64,000 nt of DNA from Bordetella sp. LUAb4 (GCF_021325795.1 NZ_JAHPZX010000004.1:310001-374000), one strand, 5' to 3'. Shown: positions 10,966 to 21,633, counted from the stretch's first letter. The notes: a model not told the origin generated them from the letters alone. Program-made: numbers and translations.

Positions 10966-12144
10966 ATGAGCCCGCCATACAAGGTCAAGCGATTTACCGG
11001 CTGCGCCTGGAGCCTTACCCTGCTATTGGCGGTGACATTGGCGGCGGGCTGCGGAGACAAACAGGAGGCCGTCTCGGCGGGCCTTCCTCCGGCGGTCGCG
11101 GTGACGGTGCAGACCGTGTCGGCGCAGCCGGCCGACGCGGAGATCGATCTGTCGGGGCGCGTCGAACCCATCAGAACCGCGGAAGTCCGAGCACGCGTGG
11201 ACGGCATCGTCCAGAAGCTGCTTTACACGGAAGGGACCGACGTCGAGGCTGGCGCGGCGCTTTTCGCCATCGATGACAGCGATTACCGGGCGCAACTGGA
11301 GCAGGCCAATGCCATGCTGCAACGCGCACTGGCGATACAGAAGAATGCCCAGGCGGTGGTCACCCGCTTCCGGCCCTTGGTGCAGCGCCAGGCGGTCAGC
11401 GCCCAGGAATACGAAGCCGCCATATCCGCGCAGGGCCAGGCCCAGGCCAGTGTCTCCGACGCGCGCGCCGCCGTCACCCTGGCCAAGCTAAGGCTGGAAC
11501 GTTGCACGGTAAGAGCCCCCATCAGCGGCCGCGTGGGCCGCGCGCTGGTGACCGAAGGCGCATTGGTGAGTTCGGCATCGGCGACCCTGCTTGCGCAGAT
11601 CAATCAGCTGTCGCCCATCTTCGCCACCTTCCCAAAATCCAATACCGCCATCCTGGATCTGATGGACGAGGCCAACAAAGGCGGCCTGCAACTGAAGCAG
11701 GATGCCCGCTTCCCCGTGCGGCTGGCGCTGGCCAACGGCCGGGCCTATGACGAAGTGGGACAGGTGGATTTCGCCGATCTCAGCATCGATCCCACGTCGG
11801 GCGCGCAAAGCGTGCGAGCACGTTTCCAGAACGCCGACCGTGTGCTCTTGCCCGGCCAGTTCGTCACGGGACGCTTTCGCATCGGCGTGCGTAAGGACAC
11901 CGTCATGGTGCCGTCGCGGGCGGTCGCGCTGAATGCGGAAAACGCGACCGTCTACGTCGTCGGCACCGATGACGTCGCACATCTGCGCCGCGTGGTCCTT
12001 GGTGACCAGCAGCAGGGACTGTGGGAAATCCGTTCCGGCTTGAACAATGGCGAGCGCATCATCGTCGATGGCTGGCAGAAGATCGCGCCCGAGCAGCGCG
12101 TCAGGCCCATGGAGGAAGCCCAGGGGAAGAGACCCACGCCATGA
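10966..12144 (+). CDS. RND efflux periplasmic adaptor (membrane fusion protein, AcrA/MexA type)
   Basis: A 392-residue lipoprotein adaptor linking the inner-membrane RND pump to the outer-membrane channel. It has a signal peptide with lipobox LAAGC (Cys29). Then come the barrel-sandwich halves (about 75-110 and 190-225, with VRARVDG and CTVRAPISGRVGRALV), an alpha-hairpin between them, and a beta-barrel/membrane-proximal part (PGQFVTGRFRIG, NGERIIVDGWQKI). A GGAGCCGGAA ribosome site precedes the ATG. Its stop overlaps the pump gene (ATGA), so the three genes are one transcript. No regulator adjoins the operon, so the inducer and substrate (drugs, dyes or solvents are typical) cannot be named. 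Confidence 0.94.
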   Translation: MSPPYKVKRFTGCAWSLTLLLAVTLAAGCGDKQEAVSAGLPPAVAVTVQTVSAQPADAEIDLSGRVEPIRTAEVRARVDGIVQKLLYTEGTDVEAGAALFAIDDSDYRAQLEQANAMLQRALAIQKNAQAVVTRFRPLVQRQAVSAQEYEAAISAQGQAQASVSDARAAVTLAKLRLERCTVRAPISGRVGRALVTEGALVSSASATLLAQINQLSPIFATFPKSNTAILDLMDEANKGGLQLKQDARFPVRLALANGRAYDEVGQVDFADLSIDPTSGAQSVRARFQNADRVLLPGQFVTGRFRIGVRKDTVMVPSRAVALNAENATVYVVGTDDVAHLRRVVLGDQQQGLWEIRSGLNNGERIIVDGWQKIAPEQRVRPMEEAQGKRPTP

Positions 12145-15100
12145 ACGCCTTCTTCGTGAATCGGCCCGTGGCGGCATGGGTAGTGGCGCTGTTCATGCTG
12201 CTGTTCGGGGTGATCGCGCTCTTGCTGCTGCCCATAGAGCAGTACCCGAATATCGCGCCGCCGTCGATCACGGTCAACGCCAGCTATCGCGGCGCCGATA
12301 CGGAAACGATAGATCGCACCGTGACCTCGGTCATCGATGCGGAAATGAACGGCGTGGACAATTTCCTCTACATGGCGTCCGTCAGCCGCGCCAACGGCAC
12401 GGCGCAAGTCACCGTCACGTTCACGCCCGGCACGGACCTGGACGTTGCCCGCGGCCAGGTGCAGGACCGGCTCAGCCGGGTGGAACCCAGGCTGCCCGCT
12501 GAAGTACGGCAGTTGGGCATTACCGTCACCAAGGCATCCAGCGGCTTTCTGATGCTGATCGCCTTGCAGTCGGCAAGCCCGGACGTCACCGCCGTGCAAA
12601 TGGGCAATTTCGCCTCCAACAATATTTTGGACGAATTGCGCCGCATTCCCGGCGTGGGCGACGTGCAGTTGTTCGGGTCGCCTTATGCCATGCGGGTCTG
12701 GCTGGACCAACGCAAGCTGGAAAGCTACCAGATGTCGTCGGCGGAAGTGCTGCGCGCCGTGCAGGAGCAGAATGCACAAACCGCGGGCGGTGCGCTGGGG
12801 GACCAGCCTTTGGGGCAGGGGGCCGAGTTCAATGTGCCCATCGTGACGCAAGGCCGGCTGTCGACGCCTGAACAGTTCCGCCAGATCATTCTGCGGGTGG
12901 GGCAGGACGGCTCCACCGTCACGCTGGGAGATGTGGCGCGAGTGGAGCTGGGCAATGAAAACTACGGTTTTCGCATCCGCGTGAATGGCAAGGAGTCCGC
13001 CGGCATCGCCATCCAGTTGGCCAACGATGCCAACGCCTTGGCGGTGGCGCGGGGCATACGCGAACGGATGACGGAGCTTCAATCCATCTTTCCGGCCAAC
13101 GTCAGCTGGACCGTTCCATTCGACTCCACGCCCTTCATCACGACATCGATCCGGTCGGTCTTGGGCACCATGATAGAGGCCTTGCTCCTCGTCACCGTCC
13201 TGGTATACATCTTCCTGCAAAGTTGGCGCACCACGCTGGTTCCCACCCTGATCGTGCCTATTGCCTTGATCGGCACGTGCGTCGGCTTGTTGCTGTTCGG
13301 CGCTTCCTTGAACCTGCTGTCGCTATTCGGGATGGTCGTGGCCATCGGCATCCTGAATGATGATGCCATCGTCGTTTCGGAAAACGTCGCGCGTATCATG
13401 AAGGACGAGCAGATGGACGCGCGCCAGGCCACGGCTAAAGCGGTGGGCCAGGTGTGGGGACCTATCGTGGCCAGCACCCTGGTGCTGGTGGCGGTGTTCG
13501 TGCCTATGGCCATGTTTCCCGGCTCCAGCGGCGCGATCTACCGGCAGTTTTCCATCACACTGTCGGTGTCCATCGTCATCTCCACGGTGCTTGCGCTGTC
13601 CCTGGGGCCGGCGTTGTGCGCAGCGTTGTTCCGGCAGGAAAAGCCCAACCCCAAGGCTGGACGCGTCACGCGGCTGAAGCTGCGCGCGTTCAATGGCTTC
13701 AACAATATGTTCGACAGCCTGACCGCGCGCTACGCCCTTGCGGTCGGCCATATGGTGAAGCGGCCGAAGCGCTGGCTGCTGTTCTTCGTCGTCCTTACTG
13801 GCCTGACGATATTCCTGTTCTCGCGCATCCCCGGTGGCTATCTGCCGTCAGAGGACCAAGGCTATTTCTTCGTGTCGTACACGGGCGCGCCGGGCGGGAC
13901 GGCGGACCGGACGCAGGTCGCCGTCGATCAGGCGGAGGCCATCTTGCGCACGTTTCCCGGCGTACGCAATGTGACTTCCGTGACGGGATTCAGTTTCTTT
14001 GGGCAGGGCCAGACAGCCGCCTTGTCTTTCGTGGACCTGTACGACTGGTCGGATCGCAAGGATGGCGTCGACGCCTTGGTGGCGCGTAGCAACGGGGCAT
14101 TCAGGGATATTCCGCAGGCCATTATTTTCGCCTTGAATCCGCCGCCGATTCCTTCGCTGGGTAATGCGGCGGGATTCTCCATGATGGTGCAGGACCGAAC
14201 CGGGCAGGGCGGTGCGGGCCTTACCGGGGCGGCGATGGCGCTGCTCGGCGCCGCCAACCGTCACCCGGCCATCGCGGGGGCGCGCCTGGATGGGATGCCG
14301 CCGGCGCCGCAGTTGTATGTGGAGATAGACCGCATCCATGCGCGTGCGCTCGGTTTGCAAGTGGGACAGGTGAACCAGGCGCTGTCGCTGGCCTTCGGGT
14401 CCAATTACGCCAACGATTTCCTGCATGATGGGAATGTCTTGCGGGTATTTCTGCAGGGCGACGCCGACCAGCGCATGAGCGCGAGCGACATCCTGAGCCT
14501 GCAGTTGCCCAATAATCGCGGCCAGCTGGTGCCGTTTTCGGCTTTCACGCGCACTCGCTGGATCAATGGTCCCCAGCAACTGGAACGCTATAACGGCTTT
14601 CCCTCCGTCACGATTTCCGGACAGGCAGCCGCGGGGCAATCCAGTGGTGCCGCGCTGGTGGCGATGGAGGACATCGCGCGCGCCACGCTGCCGCCGGGCA
14701 TGACCTTCGAATGGACAGGCACGGCCTATGAGGAACGCCAGGCGGGTAATCAAGTGGCCTTGCTGCTTCTGATTTCCTTGATCGTGGTGTTCCTGCTGCT
14801 GTCGGCCCTCTACGAGAGCTGGTCCGTGCCCATCTCGGTATTGCTGATCCTGCCTTTTGGCATCCTGGGGGCGGCGGCGTTCACGCTGAGCCGCGGCATG
14901 GCGGCGGACATCTACTTCAATATCGGCCTGGTCACCATTATCGGACTGGCTGCCAAGAACGGCATTCTCATCGTCGAATTCGCGCTGAAGGAAGAAGAGG
15001 CCGGGCGCGAGCGGGTGGAGGCGGTGCTGGACGCCGCACGCCAGCGCCTGCGTCCCATCATCATGACCAGCCTGACGTTCGTGCTGGGGATGATGCCCCT

Positions 15101-15278
15101 GGTGTTGGCCACGGGCGCGGGCGCGGCCAGCCGGCAGGCTGTCGGTACCAGCGTCATGGGGAGCATGTTGACCGCTACTTTGTTCGGAGTGTTCTTCACG
15201 CCTTTGTTCTACGTCGTGGTGCGGAACTGGCTGGGGCGATCGAAGCCCGTGCCCCGGTCTAGCGAGGATGTCCGATGA
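12141..15278 (+). CDS. RND multidrug efflux pump, AcrB/HAE1 family
   Basis: A 1045-residue inner-membrane proton antiporter, the full family length. It starts MNAFFVNRPVAAWV with the first transmembrane helix at once, then the porter domain (QYPNIAPPSI, FNVPIV). The proton-relay aspartates are present in GILNDDAIVV of helix 4 and the relay lysine in LAAKNGILIVEFA of helix 10. The ATG at 12141 overlaps the adaptor stop by four bases and is chosen over an upstream in-frame codon lying inside the adaptor gene. It should assemble as a trimer with the adaptor and the outer-membrane protein encoded next. Substrate range is unknown. Confidence 0.95.
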   Translation: MNAFFVNRPVAAWVVALFMLLFGVIALLLLPIEQYPNIAPPSITVNASYRGADTETIDRTVTSVIDAEMNGVDNFLYMASVSRANGTAQVTVTFTPGTDLDVARGQVQDRLSRVEPRLPAEVRQLGITVTKASSGFLMLIALQSASPDVTAVQMGNFASNNILDELRRIPGVGDVQLFGSPYAMRVWLDQRKLESYQMSSAEVLRAVQEQNAQTAGGALGDQPLGQGAEFNVPIVTQGRLSTPEQFRQIILRVGQDGSTVTLGDVARVELGNENYGFRIRVNGKESAGIAIQLANDANALAVARGIRERMTELQSIFPANVSWTVPFDSTPFITTSIRSVLGTMIEALLLVTVLVYIFLQSWRTTLVPTLIVPIALIGTCVGLLLFGASLNLLSLFGMVVAIGILNDDAIVVSENVARIMKDEQMDARQATAKAVGQVWGPIVASTLVLVAVFVPMAMFPGSSGAIYRQFSITLSVSIVISTVLALSLGPALCAALFRQEKPNPKAGRVTRLKLRAFNGFNNMFDSLTARYALAVGHMVKRPKRWLLFFVVLTGLTIFLFSRIPGGYLPSEDQGYFFVSYTGAPGGTADRTQVAVDQAEAILRTFPGVRNVTSVTGFSFFGQGQTAALSFVDLYDWSDRKDGVDALVARSNGAFRDIPQAIIFALNPPPIPSLGNAAGFSMMVQDRTGQGGAGLTGAAMALLGAANRHPAIAGARLDGMPPAPQLYVEIDRIHARALGLQVGQVNQALSLAFGSNYANDFLHDGNVLRVFLQGDADQRMSASDILSLQLPNNRGQLVPFSAFTRTRWINGPQQLERYNGFPSVTISGQAAAGQSSGAALVAMEDIARATLPPGMTFEWTGTAYEERQAGNQVALLLLISLIVVFLLLSALYESWSVPISVLLILPFGILGAAAFTLSRGMAADIYFNIGLVTIIGLAAKNGILIVEFALKEEEAGRERVEAVLDAARQRLRPIIMTSLTFVLGMMPLVLATGAGAASRQAVGTSVMGSMLTATLFGVFFTPLFYVVVRNWLGRSKPVPRSSEDVR

Positions 15279-16834
15279 CATTGCGTCCTCGTCGTCTTTT
15301 GCTGGCTTTGACGTCGACTCCTACGCGGGCCGCGACGCTGGTCCCGAGGTTGGCCCCGGGGTTGGCGCTGAAGCTGTCCCTGACGTTGACTTTGTCGGCC
15401 TGCAATTTCGCGCCGCGGCAGCCGCCACCGGTGGTGGATCTGCCGGCCCGCTTCATCGAGGACGGTGATGCTGCGAACGCTATCGGCGCCACGGCAGGCG
15501 CCACGGCCACCAATTCGGCGAACGCCACGAATGCCACGAATGCCACAGCTCGCTCCACGGCCGATCAAGTCTCCTGGCAGCAGTTCTTCGGCGATCCTCA
15601 GCTCAGGATGTTGATCGACTACGCCTTGCAGCACAACCAGGATTTGGCCGCGGCCTTCGCGCGCATCGATCAGGCGCGCGCCTTCTACCGCATCGAGCAG
15701 GCCAATCAACTGCCGCGCGTCGACGTGGGCGCGGGCGCCAGCCGCAACCAGGCGCCGCTGGCCGTCGTCGATCCCGCTTTCGGCAACAGCACCCGCAGCA
15801 TCGAGTTCAATCAGTTCAACGCGCAGGTGGCCGTAACCAGCTTCGAACTGGATTTCTGGGGCCGTGTGCGTAATCTCAACCAGGCGGCCATGCATCAATA
15901 TCTGGCATCGGTGGAAGGCCAGCGGGTCTTTCGCCTGTCCCTGATCGCGAATGTGGCGGCCACGTATTACGACGCGCGCGCCAGCGAGGAGGGCGTCGCA
16001 CTGGCGCAGCACACCGTGGCGGCGCGCCAGTATGCGCAGGGGATTGCGCGTGACCGGCTCGATGCCGGTGTTACGTCCACCGTGGATTTCGAGCAGGCAT
16101 CGATTCTATTGACGCAGGCGCGCGCGCAGCTGGCTGAAATGCAGCGCAACGTCGCGGAGGCGTGGAACCGGATGTGGGTGCTAGTGGGGGGACACGTGGA
16201 CTTGCATGCCGTACAGCCCAATCCGATCGGCGCGGCGGCGCAGTTCGAGAATTTAAGCCCCGGTTTGCCGTCGGCCCTGTTGCTGTCACGGCCGGACATA
16301 CGCCAGGCGGAGCAGAGACTGGCGGGGGCTGACGCGAACATAGGCGCGGCGCGTGCGGCGCTGTTTCCCAGCATTTCGCTGACGGGATCGCTGGGGTATG
16401 CGTCCACCGAACTGTCGCGTTTGATTTCCGGTCCCAACCAGAGCTGGTCGGTAGGCGCCGGCATCGGCATGCCGATTTTCGACTACGGGCAGCGCCGCGC
16501 TGCCGTGGACTTGGCCGTGGCTCAACATGCGGAACTGGTGGCCAACTACACCAAGACGGTGCAGTCCGCCTTCAGCGAAGTGGCCACGGCCTTGGCACGG
16601 GCTCAACGTCTGGGCGAGCAGGTCAAGGTGCAGGCGGAGGCCATCGAAGCGCAGGAGCGTCTGGCTGAAACGGCGGAGCTGCGTTATATGAACGGCATCT
16701 CCATCTATCTTGAAGTGATGGACGCGCGCCGCAACCTGTTCAGCGCGCAACTGCAGATGCTGACGCTGCGCGCGGCGGCCTTGCAGAATGGGGTGTCGCT
16801 GTATGTGGCGTTGGGAGGCGGGGCGGGGCTGTAG
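15275..16834 (+). CDS. Outer-membrane efflux lipoprotein, NodT/OprM (TolC-like) family
   Basis: A 519-residue outer-membrane channel of the tripartite pump. It has a long signal peptide with lipobox LSAC (Cys43), then PPPVVDLPARF. Two outer-membrane-factor repeats follow, each with the coiled alpha-barrel hairpins (QNQDLAAAFARIDQAR-like, ELDFWGRVRN, SRPDIRQAEQRL, GANIGAARAALFPSISLTG). Between the lipobox region and the mature fold lies a low-complexity Ala/Thr/Asn stretch (about residues 63-92, NATNATNATA) that relatives usually lack and that looks like repeat expansion. The start codon overlaps the pump stop (ATGA at 15275), so translation is coupled. Confidence 0.93.
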   Translation: MTLRPRRLLLALTSTPTRAATLVPRLAPGLALKLSLTLTLSACNFAPRQPPPVVDLPARFIEDGDAANAIGATAGATATNSANATNATNATARSTADQVSWQQFFGDPQLRMLIDYALQHNQDLAAAFARIDQARAFYRIEQANQLPRVDVGAGASRNQAPLAVVDPAFGNSTRSIEFNQFNAQVAVTSFELDFWGRVRNLNQAAMHQYLASVEGQRVFRLSLIANVAATYYDARASEEGVALAQHTVAARQYAQGIARDRLDAGVTSTVDFEQASILLTQARAQLAEMQRNVAEAWNRMWVLVGGHVDLHAVQPNPIGAAAQFENLSPGLPSALLLSRPDIRQAEQRLAGADANIGAARAALFPSISLTGSLGYASTELSRLISGPNQSWSVGAGIGMPIFDYGQRRAAVDLAVAQHAELVANYTKTVQSAFSEVATALARAQRLGEQVKVQAEAIEAQERLAETAELRYMNGISIYLEVMDARRNLFSAQLQMLTLRAAALQNGVSLYVALGGGAGL

Positions 16835-16866
16835 GGGGAGTACTTGGCTTGTACTCGGGTCGATAG

Positions 16867-17031
16867 CGTATCTGGCTGCGCCCCGACGGCACCGTGGATG
16901 TCTATACGAAACAGCATCTGCATCCCGGCGAAGAAGCTGTGTTCACGCCCGGCGCGGGTGGCGTGCCTCTGAATGCCGCGAACTCGACCATTGCGCTCGC
17001 GCATGGTCCGGCAAGGTCGTGCCGCTGCTGA
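16867..17031 (+). pseudogene. Remnant of a carbon-nitrogen hydrolase (nitrilase-fold) gene
   Basis: A 54-codon stretch between a TAG (16864) and a TGA (17029) reads WLRPDGTVDVYTKQHLHPGE followed by EAVFTPG. That resembles the catalytic-lysine segment of carbon-nitrogen hydrolases (DG...Y.K.HL.PGE). It has no start codon, no catalytic Glu or Cys, and both ends are lost, so it is read as a decayed fragment. Nothing else in 16835-17106 looks functional. Confidence 0.45.
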
Positions 17032-17106
17032 TTTAGCGTGGATGTTGGCGCGGAGACGGCCTGGCAATCGCGACGCCAGCCGCCTGCCTGGCGCGGGGCT
17101 GATCGC

Positions 17107-19752
17107 TTAGCTCACCTGCGTCGCGCGCTTGATGAAAGGTGCCGTGACGCTGTCCTTGCAGGCAGCCACGACATCAGGCGGGCCTGCGACCACGATCTTG
17201 CCGCCGTGGGCGCCGGCGCCCGGGCCTACGTCGATGACCCAGTCCGCCTGCGTCACCACGCGCATTTCATGTTCGACGGTAACCACGGTATTGCCCAGGT
17301 CGACCAGGCGCTGCAATTGCTTCATCAGCAGATCGACGTCGAAGGCGTGCAATCCGGTGGTGGGTTCGTCCAAAACATACAGGCTGTGTCCGCGCTGGCT
17401 GCGTTGCAGCTCGGTCGCCAGCTTGATGCGTTGGGCTTCGCCACCCGACAACTCCGTAGCGGGCTGGCCCAGACGCAGATAACCCAGCCCGATCTCGCGC
17501 AGCAGCCGCAGGGAACGCATGACCGGTTCTTCGCCGGTGAAGAAATCGCAGGCTTCCTCCACGGTCATCCGCAGGACCTCGGCGATGTTGCGGTCCTTCC
17601 ACCGCACCTTGAGCGTGGCTTCGTTGTAACGGGCGCCATGGCAGGTCGGGCAGGGCGCGTAGACGCTGGGCATGAACAGCAGCTCCACGCTGACGAAGCC
17701 TTCGCCCTCGCACGTTTCGCAGCGCCCCTTGGCCACATTGAAAGAAAAGCGCCCCGCGTCATAACGCCGGCGCCGCGCGTCGGGCGTGGCGGCGAACAGC
17801 TTGCGCACGTGGTCGAACAGGCCGGTATAGGTGGCCAGGTTGGAGCGGGGCGTTCGTCCTATCGGCTTCTGATCGACCTGCACGAGGCGCTGGATGACCT
17901 CGACATCGCCCGCCAGATGGCCTTGCGTGGATTCGATGACGGTGGGTTCATCGGAGGCGCTTTCAGCGGCATCGTCTTCGGGCTCGTGGCCCAGGTGCAG
18001 CAGCACCAACTCGGGCAGCGCCTGGGCAACCAGGCTGGATTTGCCGGAACCGGAGATGCCGGTGACCGCTGTCAGCACGCCCAGCGGAATCCGGGCGTTC
18101 ACGCCATGCAGATTGTGGCGATGGACATCCTTGAGTTCCAACCAACCGGAGGGCGCGCGGCCGGCGCTGGGTGGCGCGGGAATCTCGTCGAACAGGTAGC
18201 GTCCCGTGCGCGACTCGGCAATCTGACGCAATCCCGCCGGCGCGCCGCTGTAGAGCACGCGGCCGCCCCGTTCTCCGGCTTCCGGACCGACATCGACCAG
18301 CCATTGGGCGCGGCGCATGAGACCGAGATCATGCTCCACCACGAAAACGGAATTGCCGGCGTCGCGCAAGCTATCGAGGGCGTCATACAGAGCCTGGCTG
18401 TCGGAGGGGTGCAGGCCTGCCGAGGGTTCGTCCAGAACGTAGATCACGCCGAACAGCATCGAACTGAGCTGGGTTGCCAGCCGCAGCCGCTGCAGTTCGC
18501 CGCTGGACAATGTGGGAGTAGCCCGGTCGAGTGTCAGATAGCCCAGTCCCAATTGCTGTAATGAACGCAGCCGGCCCACGACATTCTCGGCCAGACGCCG
18601 AGCCGCCAGGCGCTTTTCTTCCGACAATGCGGAGGTGCGGCGCACATCGGGCGAGGCGGCATGGATGGCACGGCCGGACGCTGCACGGGCGGCGCGGTCG
18701 CGGCGCGTGGCGGCGCTGTTGGCCCCCGAACCGGCGGCGTGGGCGCCGAAGTCGCCTCGGGCGATGGGATCGAGGAGCGTTACGGCGTGGTCCAGCGGCA
18801 GCCGCATGAAATCGCCGATATCGATGCCGGCGAAGGTGACGGACAGGGCCTGCGGCTTGAGGCGCTTGCCATGGCAGGCGGAGCAGGGCTTGCCTTCCAT
18901 ATAGCGGGACACGCGCTTTCTCATCAAGGCGCTTTGCGTGTTGGCGAAGGTATGCAGGATATAGCGGCGCGCACCGGTAAACGTGCCCATATAGCTGGGC
19001 TCCAGCTTGCGCTTGAGCGCGGCGCGTGTTTCAGCGGGGGTGAAACCGGCGTACACCGGCACGGTGGGGGCTTCCTCGGTGAACAGAATCCAGTCGCGGT
19101 CTTTCTTGGGCAGGTCTTTCCAGGGCTTGTCCACGTCGTAGCCCATCGTCACCAGGATGTCGCGCAGGTTCTGTCCATGCCAGGCCGGTGGCCAGGCAGC
19201 GATGGCCCGTTCGCGGATGGTCAGCGACGGGTCCGGCACCATGGAGGCTTCGGTCACCTCATAGACATGTCCCAGGCCGTGGCAGGCCGGGCAGGCGCCC
19301 TGCGGGGTGTTCGGGGAGAAGTCCTCGGCGTACAGCATGGGCTGGTCGGCCGGGTAGGTGCCGGCGCGCGAGTACATCATGCGGACCAGGCTGGACAGGG
19401 TGGTCAGGCTGCCTACCGAAGAGCGTGCGTTACTGGCGCCGCGTTGCTGCTGCAAAGCCACAGCGGGCGGCAGGCCGTCGATAGCGTCGACGTCGGGCAC
19501 GCCTACCTGATCTATCAAGCGCCGCGCATACGGTGCCACCGATTCGAAGTAGCGCCGTTGCGCTTCCGCGTAGATCGTACTGAAGGCCAGCGAGGACTTG
19601 CCCGAGCCCGACACCCCGGCGAACACCACCAAGGCATTACGCGGAATCTCTACATCCACGTCCTTGAGATTATGTTCGCGTGCGCCCCGCACCTTGACGA
19701 AGCCGGTGGGCTGGGCCATGGCGTGGGACGAAGGCGAGGGCGCTTTGGGCAT
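17107..19752 (-). CDS. UvrA-like ABC ATPase (class III / drug-resistance type)
   Basis: An 881-residue twin-ATPase of the UvrA superfamily. Walker A motifs are GVSGSGKSS (46-54) and GISGSGKSS in the second half; signature motifs are [12 protein letters not shown] and [12 protein letters not shown]; Walker B segments are [11 protein letters not shown] and [11 protein letters not shown]. Zinc-binding cysteine pairs (CPACHG, CSACHG, CETCEG, CPTCHG) are present. It is about 60 residues shorter than true UvrA, and the segment between the first Walker A and the zinc module looks reduced, as in UvrA2/DrrC-like proteins. A role in DNA-damage tolerance or drug resistance is possible but not shown. An Ala/Arg-rich insert (about residues 335-370) precedes the first signature motif. 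An AGGA site seven bases upstream supports the ATG at 19752. Confidence 0.88.
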   Translation of the reverse strand: MPKAPSPSSHAMAQPTGFVKVRGAREHNLKDVDVEIPRNALVVFAGVSGSGKSSLAFSTIYAEAQRRYFESVAPYARRLIDQVGVPDVDAIDGLPPAVALQQQRGASNARSSVGSLTTLSSLVRMMYSRAGTYPADQPMLYAEDFSPNTPQGACPACHGLGHVYEVTEASMVPDPSLTIRERAIAAWPPAWHGQNLRDILVTMGYDVDKPWKDLPKKDRDWILFTEEAPTVPVYAGFTPAETRAALKRKLEPSYMGTFTGARRYILHTFANTQSALMRKRVSRYMEGKPCSACHGKRLKPQALSVTFAGIDIGDFMRLPLDHAVTLLDPIARGDFGAHAAGSGANSAATRRDRAARAASGRAIHAASPDVRRTSALSEEKRLAARRLAENVVGRLRSLQQLGLGYLTLDRATPTLSSGELQRLRLATQLSSMLFGVIYVLDEPSAGLHPSDSQALYDALDSLRDAGNSVFVVEHDLGLMRRAQWLVDVGPEAGERGGRVLYSGAPAGLRQIAESRTGRYLFDEIPAPPSAGRAPSGWLELKDVHRHNLHGVNARIPLGVLTAVTGISGSGKSSLVAQALPELVLLHLGHEPEDDAAESASDEPTVIESTQGHLAGDVEVIQRLVQVDQKPIGRTPRSNLATYTGLFDHVRKLFAATPDARRRRYDAGRFSFNVAKGRCETCEGEGFVSVELLFMPSVYAPCPTCHGARYNEATLKVRWKDRNIAEVLRMTVEEACDFFTGEEPVMRSLRLLREIGLGYLRLGQPATELSGGEAQRIKLATELQRSQRGHSLYVLDEPTTGLHAFDVDLLMKQLQRLVDLGNTVVTVEHEMRVVTQADWVIDVGPGAGAHGGKIVVAGPPDVVAACKDSVTAPFIKRATQVS

Positions 19753-19845
19753 TTGGTTTCCTATGCGATGTTGGCGAACGAATCAGGATAGCAAGTGCCG
19801 TGCGCCCCAGCCGGCCAATCCCATCGAGCCAATTCCATCGAGCCC

Positions 19846-20466
19846 CTACTTGACGATCCCGTGCAGAATGATCTCCGCATACTCGCGGGCGATCTCGCGC
19901 GAGGTCTGCTTGCCCGACGGCCGATACCAGCGGGCCAGCCAATACACCGAGGAAATCACCATCCTTACCACGCCATTGGGGCTGCCCGCGTTGAACACGC
20001 CAGCGGTCACGCCTTCGTGGACGATATTCCGTATGGTGTTTTCATAGTTGACCCGCCACTCGACGGCGATGTCCCGCATCTTGGGTTCGCGCAGGTTGGC
20101 GAAACGCGTCAGTAAAACCTGGAACGACGCCTGATGCTGTTCGAAGAACTCGGCCTGGGCTTCCAGGAAGGCCGTCAGCCGGTCCTGCGGCGACTGGTGC
20201 GCCGCCACGGCCTGCTCGACGAACTCGCTCAATTCCTTCACGGTCGACACGACGATCGTGCCGAGTATCGTTTCCTTGCGGTCGAAGTAGTGATACAGCG
20301 CGGTCTTGGACAGGCCGACCGCATCGGCGATGTCCTGTAGCGAAACCGAGTTATAGCCTTCATCCGCGAAAAGCCGCGCCGCCGTTTCCAGGATTTCTTC
20401 CTTGCGCGGGGTGCGGTGTACGGCCGGCCGGCCGCGCTTTTTCGCTGCGGGTTTCTTTTCTACCAT
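19846..20466 (-). CDS. TetR-family transcriptional regulator
   Basis: About 206 residues. A basic tail ([11 protein letters not shown]) is followed by the N-terminal helix-turn-helix: [37 protein letters not shown] in sense, with the recognition helix in [10 protein letters not shown]. The remainder is a helical ligand-binding domain of the length seen in TetR regulators of acyl-CoA pathways. Starts at 20466 (MVEKKP) or 20502 (MRTHAT) are both possible; neither has a clear ribosome site. It lies downstream of the Bug/CoA-transferase cluster on the same strand and is the best candidate to bind the paired palindromes at 25922-26084. The ligand is probably a CoA thioester of the pathway (inference). 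Confidence 0.85.
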   Translation of the reverse strand: MVEKKPAAKKRGRPAVHRTPRKEEILETAARLFADEGYNSVSLQDIADAVGLSKTALYHYFDRKETILGTIVVSTVKELSEFVEQAVAAHQSPQDRLTAFLEAQAEFFEQHQASFQVLLTRFANLREPKMRDIAVEWRVNYENTIRNIVHEGVTAGVFNAGSPNGVVRMVISSVYWLARWYRPSGKQTSREIAREYAEIILHGIVK

Positions 20467-20597
20467 GGACGATGAAGGCAAGGGCGTTGCGTGAGTGCGC
20501 ATATGATAGCGGCAAACGCCGCGGCCTTATCGCACCGCAGCATACTGCGCCGCCTCATACCGCGCACGATTCTCTTTCGGCGGCCAATTCTTGCTTC

Positions 20598-21602
20598 CTA
20601 CTGCTGTTCGATACCGGCCGATTTGACCAGATCCGCCCATCGCTCGATCTCGCTTTTCTGGAATTGCGCGAGTTCCTGCGGCGTGCCGGGGAAAGGCTTC
20701 CAGGCATTCTGGCCAAAGAACGTCGCCGCTTCCGGCGTACGCATGATAGGAACGATGATGGCATTCAACTTGGCGACGATATCGGCGGGCGTGCCCTTGG
20801 GCGCGAACACCGCCAGCCAGCCGCTGGCCTGATAGCCCTTGATGCCTTGTTCCGCGATGGTTGGAATATCTTCGTAACCCGGCATGCGAGTCGTCGTGGA
20901 CACCCCCAGCGCCTTGAGCTTGCCTGCGCGTACCAGTGGCATCACCGCGGGCGCGTCGCCGAAAACCATCGTGATCTGCCCGCCCATCAAGTCGGTGATA
21001 GCCGTGGTCAGCGCTTTATACGGCACCGACAGAATATTGATGCCGGTCAATTCCTTCAGCACCTCGCCGCCGGACCGGGAGGACGAATTGCCCCAGCCAA
21101 ACGACAGCTTGCCGGGATGTTTCCTGGCGTCCGCTACCAGATCCTGCACGTTGTTGTAGGGCGAATTGGGCTGCACGACCAGCGTCACCCCGCCGATGAT
21201 GATGCCCGTGACAGGCACGAAATCACGGACGGGATCGTAAGGCAGTTTCTTGAACAGACTGACATTCGCGGCATGGGTGGTGTTCGACCCGATGACGATG
21301 GTGTAGCCGTCGGCAGGCTGGCGCAGCACGTGCTGCAGTCCGATGAAACCTTCGGCACCGGGCAGGTTCTGAATAATGACGGGCTGCTTGGTGGCGTCCG
21401 TGATGTGCTTGGCCAGGAAGCGTCCGGTCTGATCGGTGGTCGTGCCCGCCGCGAACGGCACCACGATGGTGATAGGCCTGCTCGGGTAGTCTGTCGCTGG
21501 CGCGGGTGTCCGGGCAGGTGCCTGGGCATGGCTGGTCGTTACTGCGCCCAGGGCCAATGCACTTAGCAATACTACGTCCCTCATCGTCGAAAAAACTCGC
21601 AT
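20598..21602 (-). CDS. Bug-family periplasmic solute-binding protein (tripartite tricarboxylate transporter type)
   Basis: A 334-residue secreted binding protein. The signal peptide MRVFSTMRDVVLLSALALGA is cleaved near SHAQA. The mature part has the Bug hallmarks YPSRPITIVVPFAAGTTTD near its start, GAEGFIGLQHV, PYKA, and the C-terminal PEAATFFGQNAW and EIERWADLVK. A GAGGAGAC ribosome site stands seven bases before the ATG. Bug proteins bind carboxylates and may work without a linked TctAB membrane pair, as here. Its place at the 3' end of a CoA-transferase/acyl-CoA dehydrogenase operon suggests it captures the carboxylic acid degraded by that operon. Confidence 0.92.
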   Translation of the reverse strand: MRVFSTMRDVVLLSALALGAVTTSHAQAPARTPAPATDYPSRPITIVVPFAAGTTTDQTGRFLAKHITDATKQPVIIQNLPGAEGFIGLQHVLRQPADGYTIVIGSNTTHAANVSLFKKLPYDPVRDFVPVTGIIIGGVTLVVQPNSPYNNVQDLVADARKHPGKLSFGWGNSSSRSGGEVLKELTGINILSVPYKALTTAITDLMGGQITMVFGDAPAVMPLVRAGKLKALGVSTTTRMPGYEDIPTIAEQGIKGYQASGWLAVFAPKGTPADIVAKLNAIIVPIMRTPEAATFFGQNAWKPFPGTPQELAQFQKSEIERWADLVKSAGIEQQ

Positions 21603-21633
21603 GGGATGTCTCCTCGTTATTGTGCGCGAGCGA

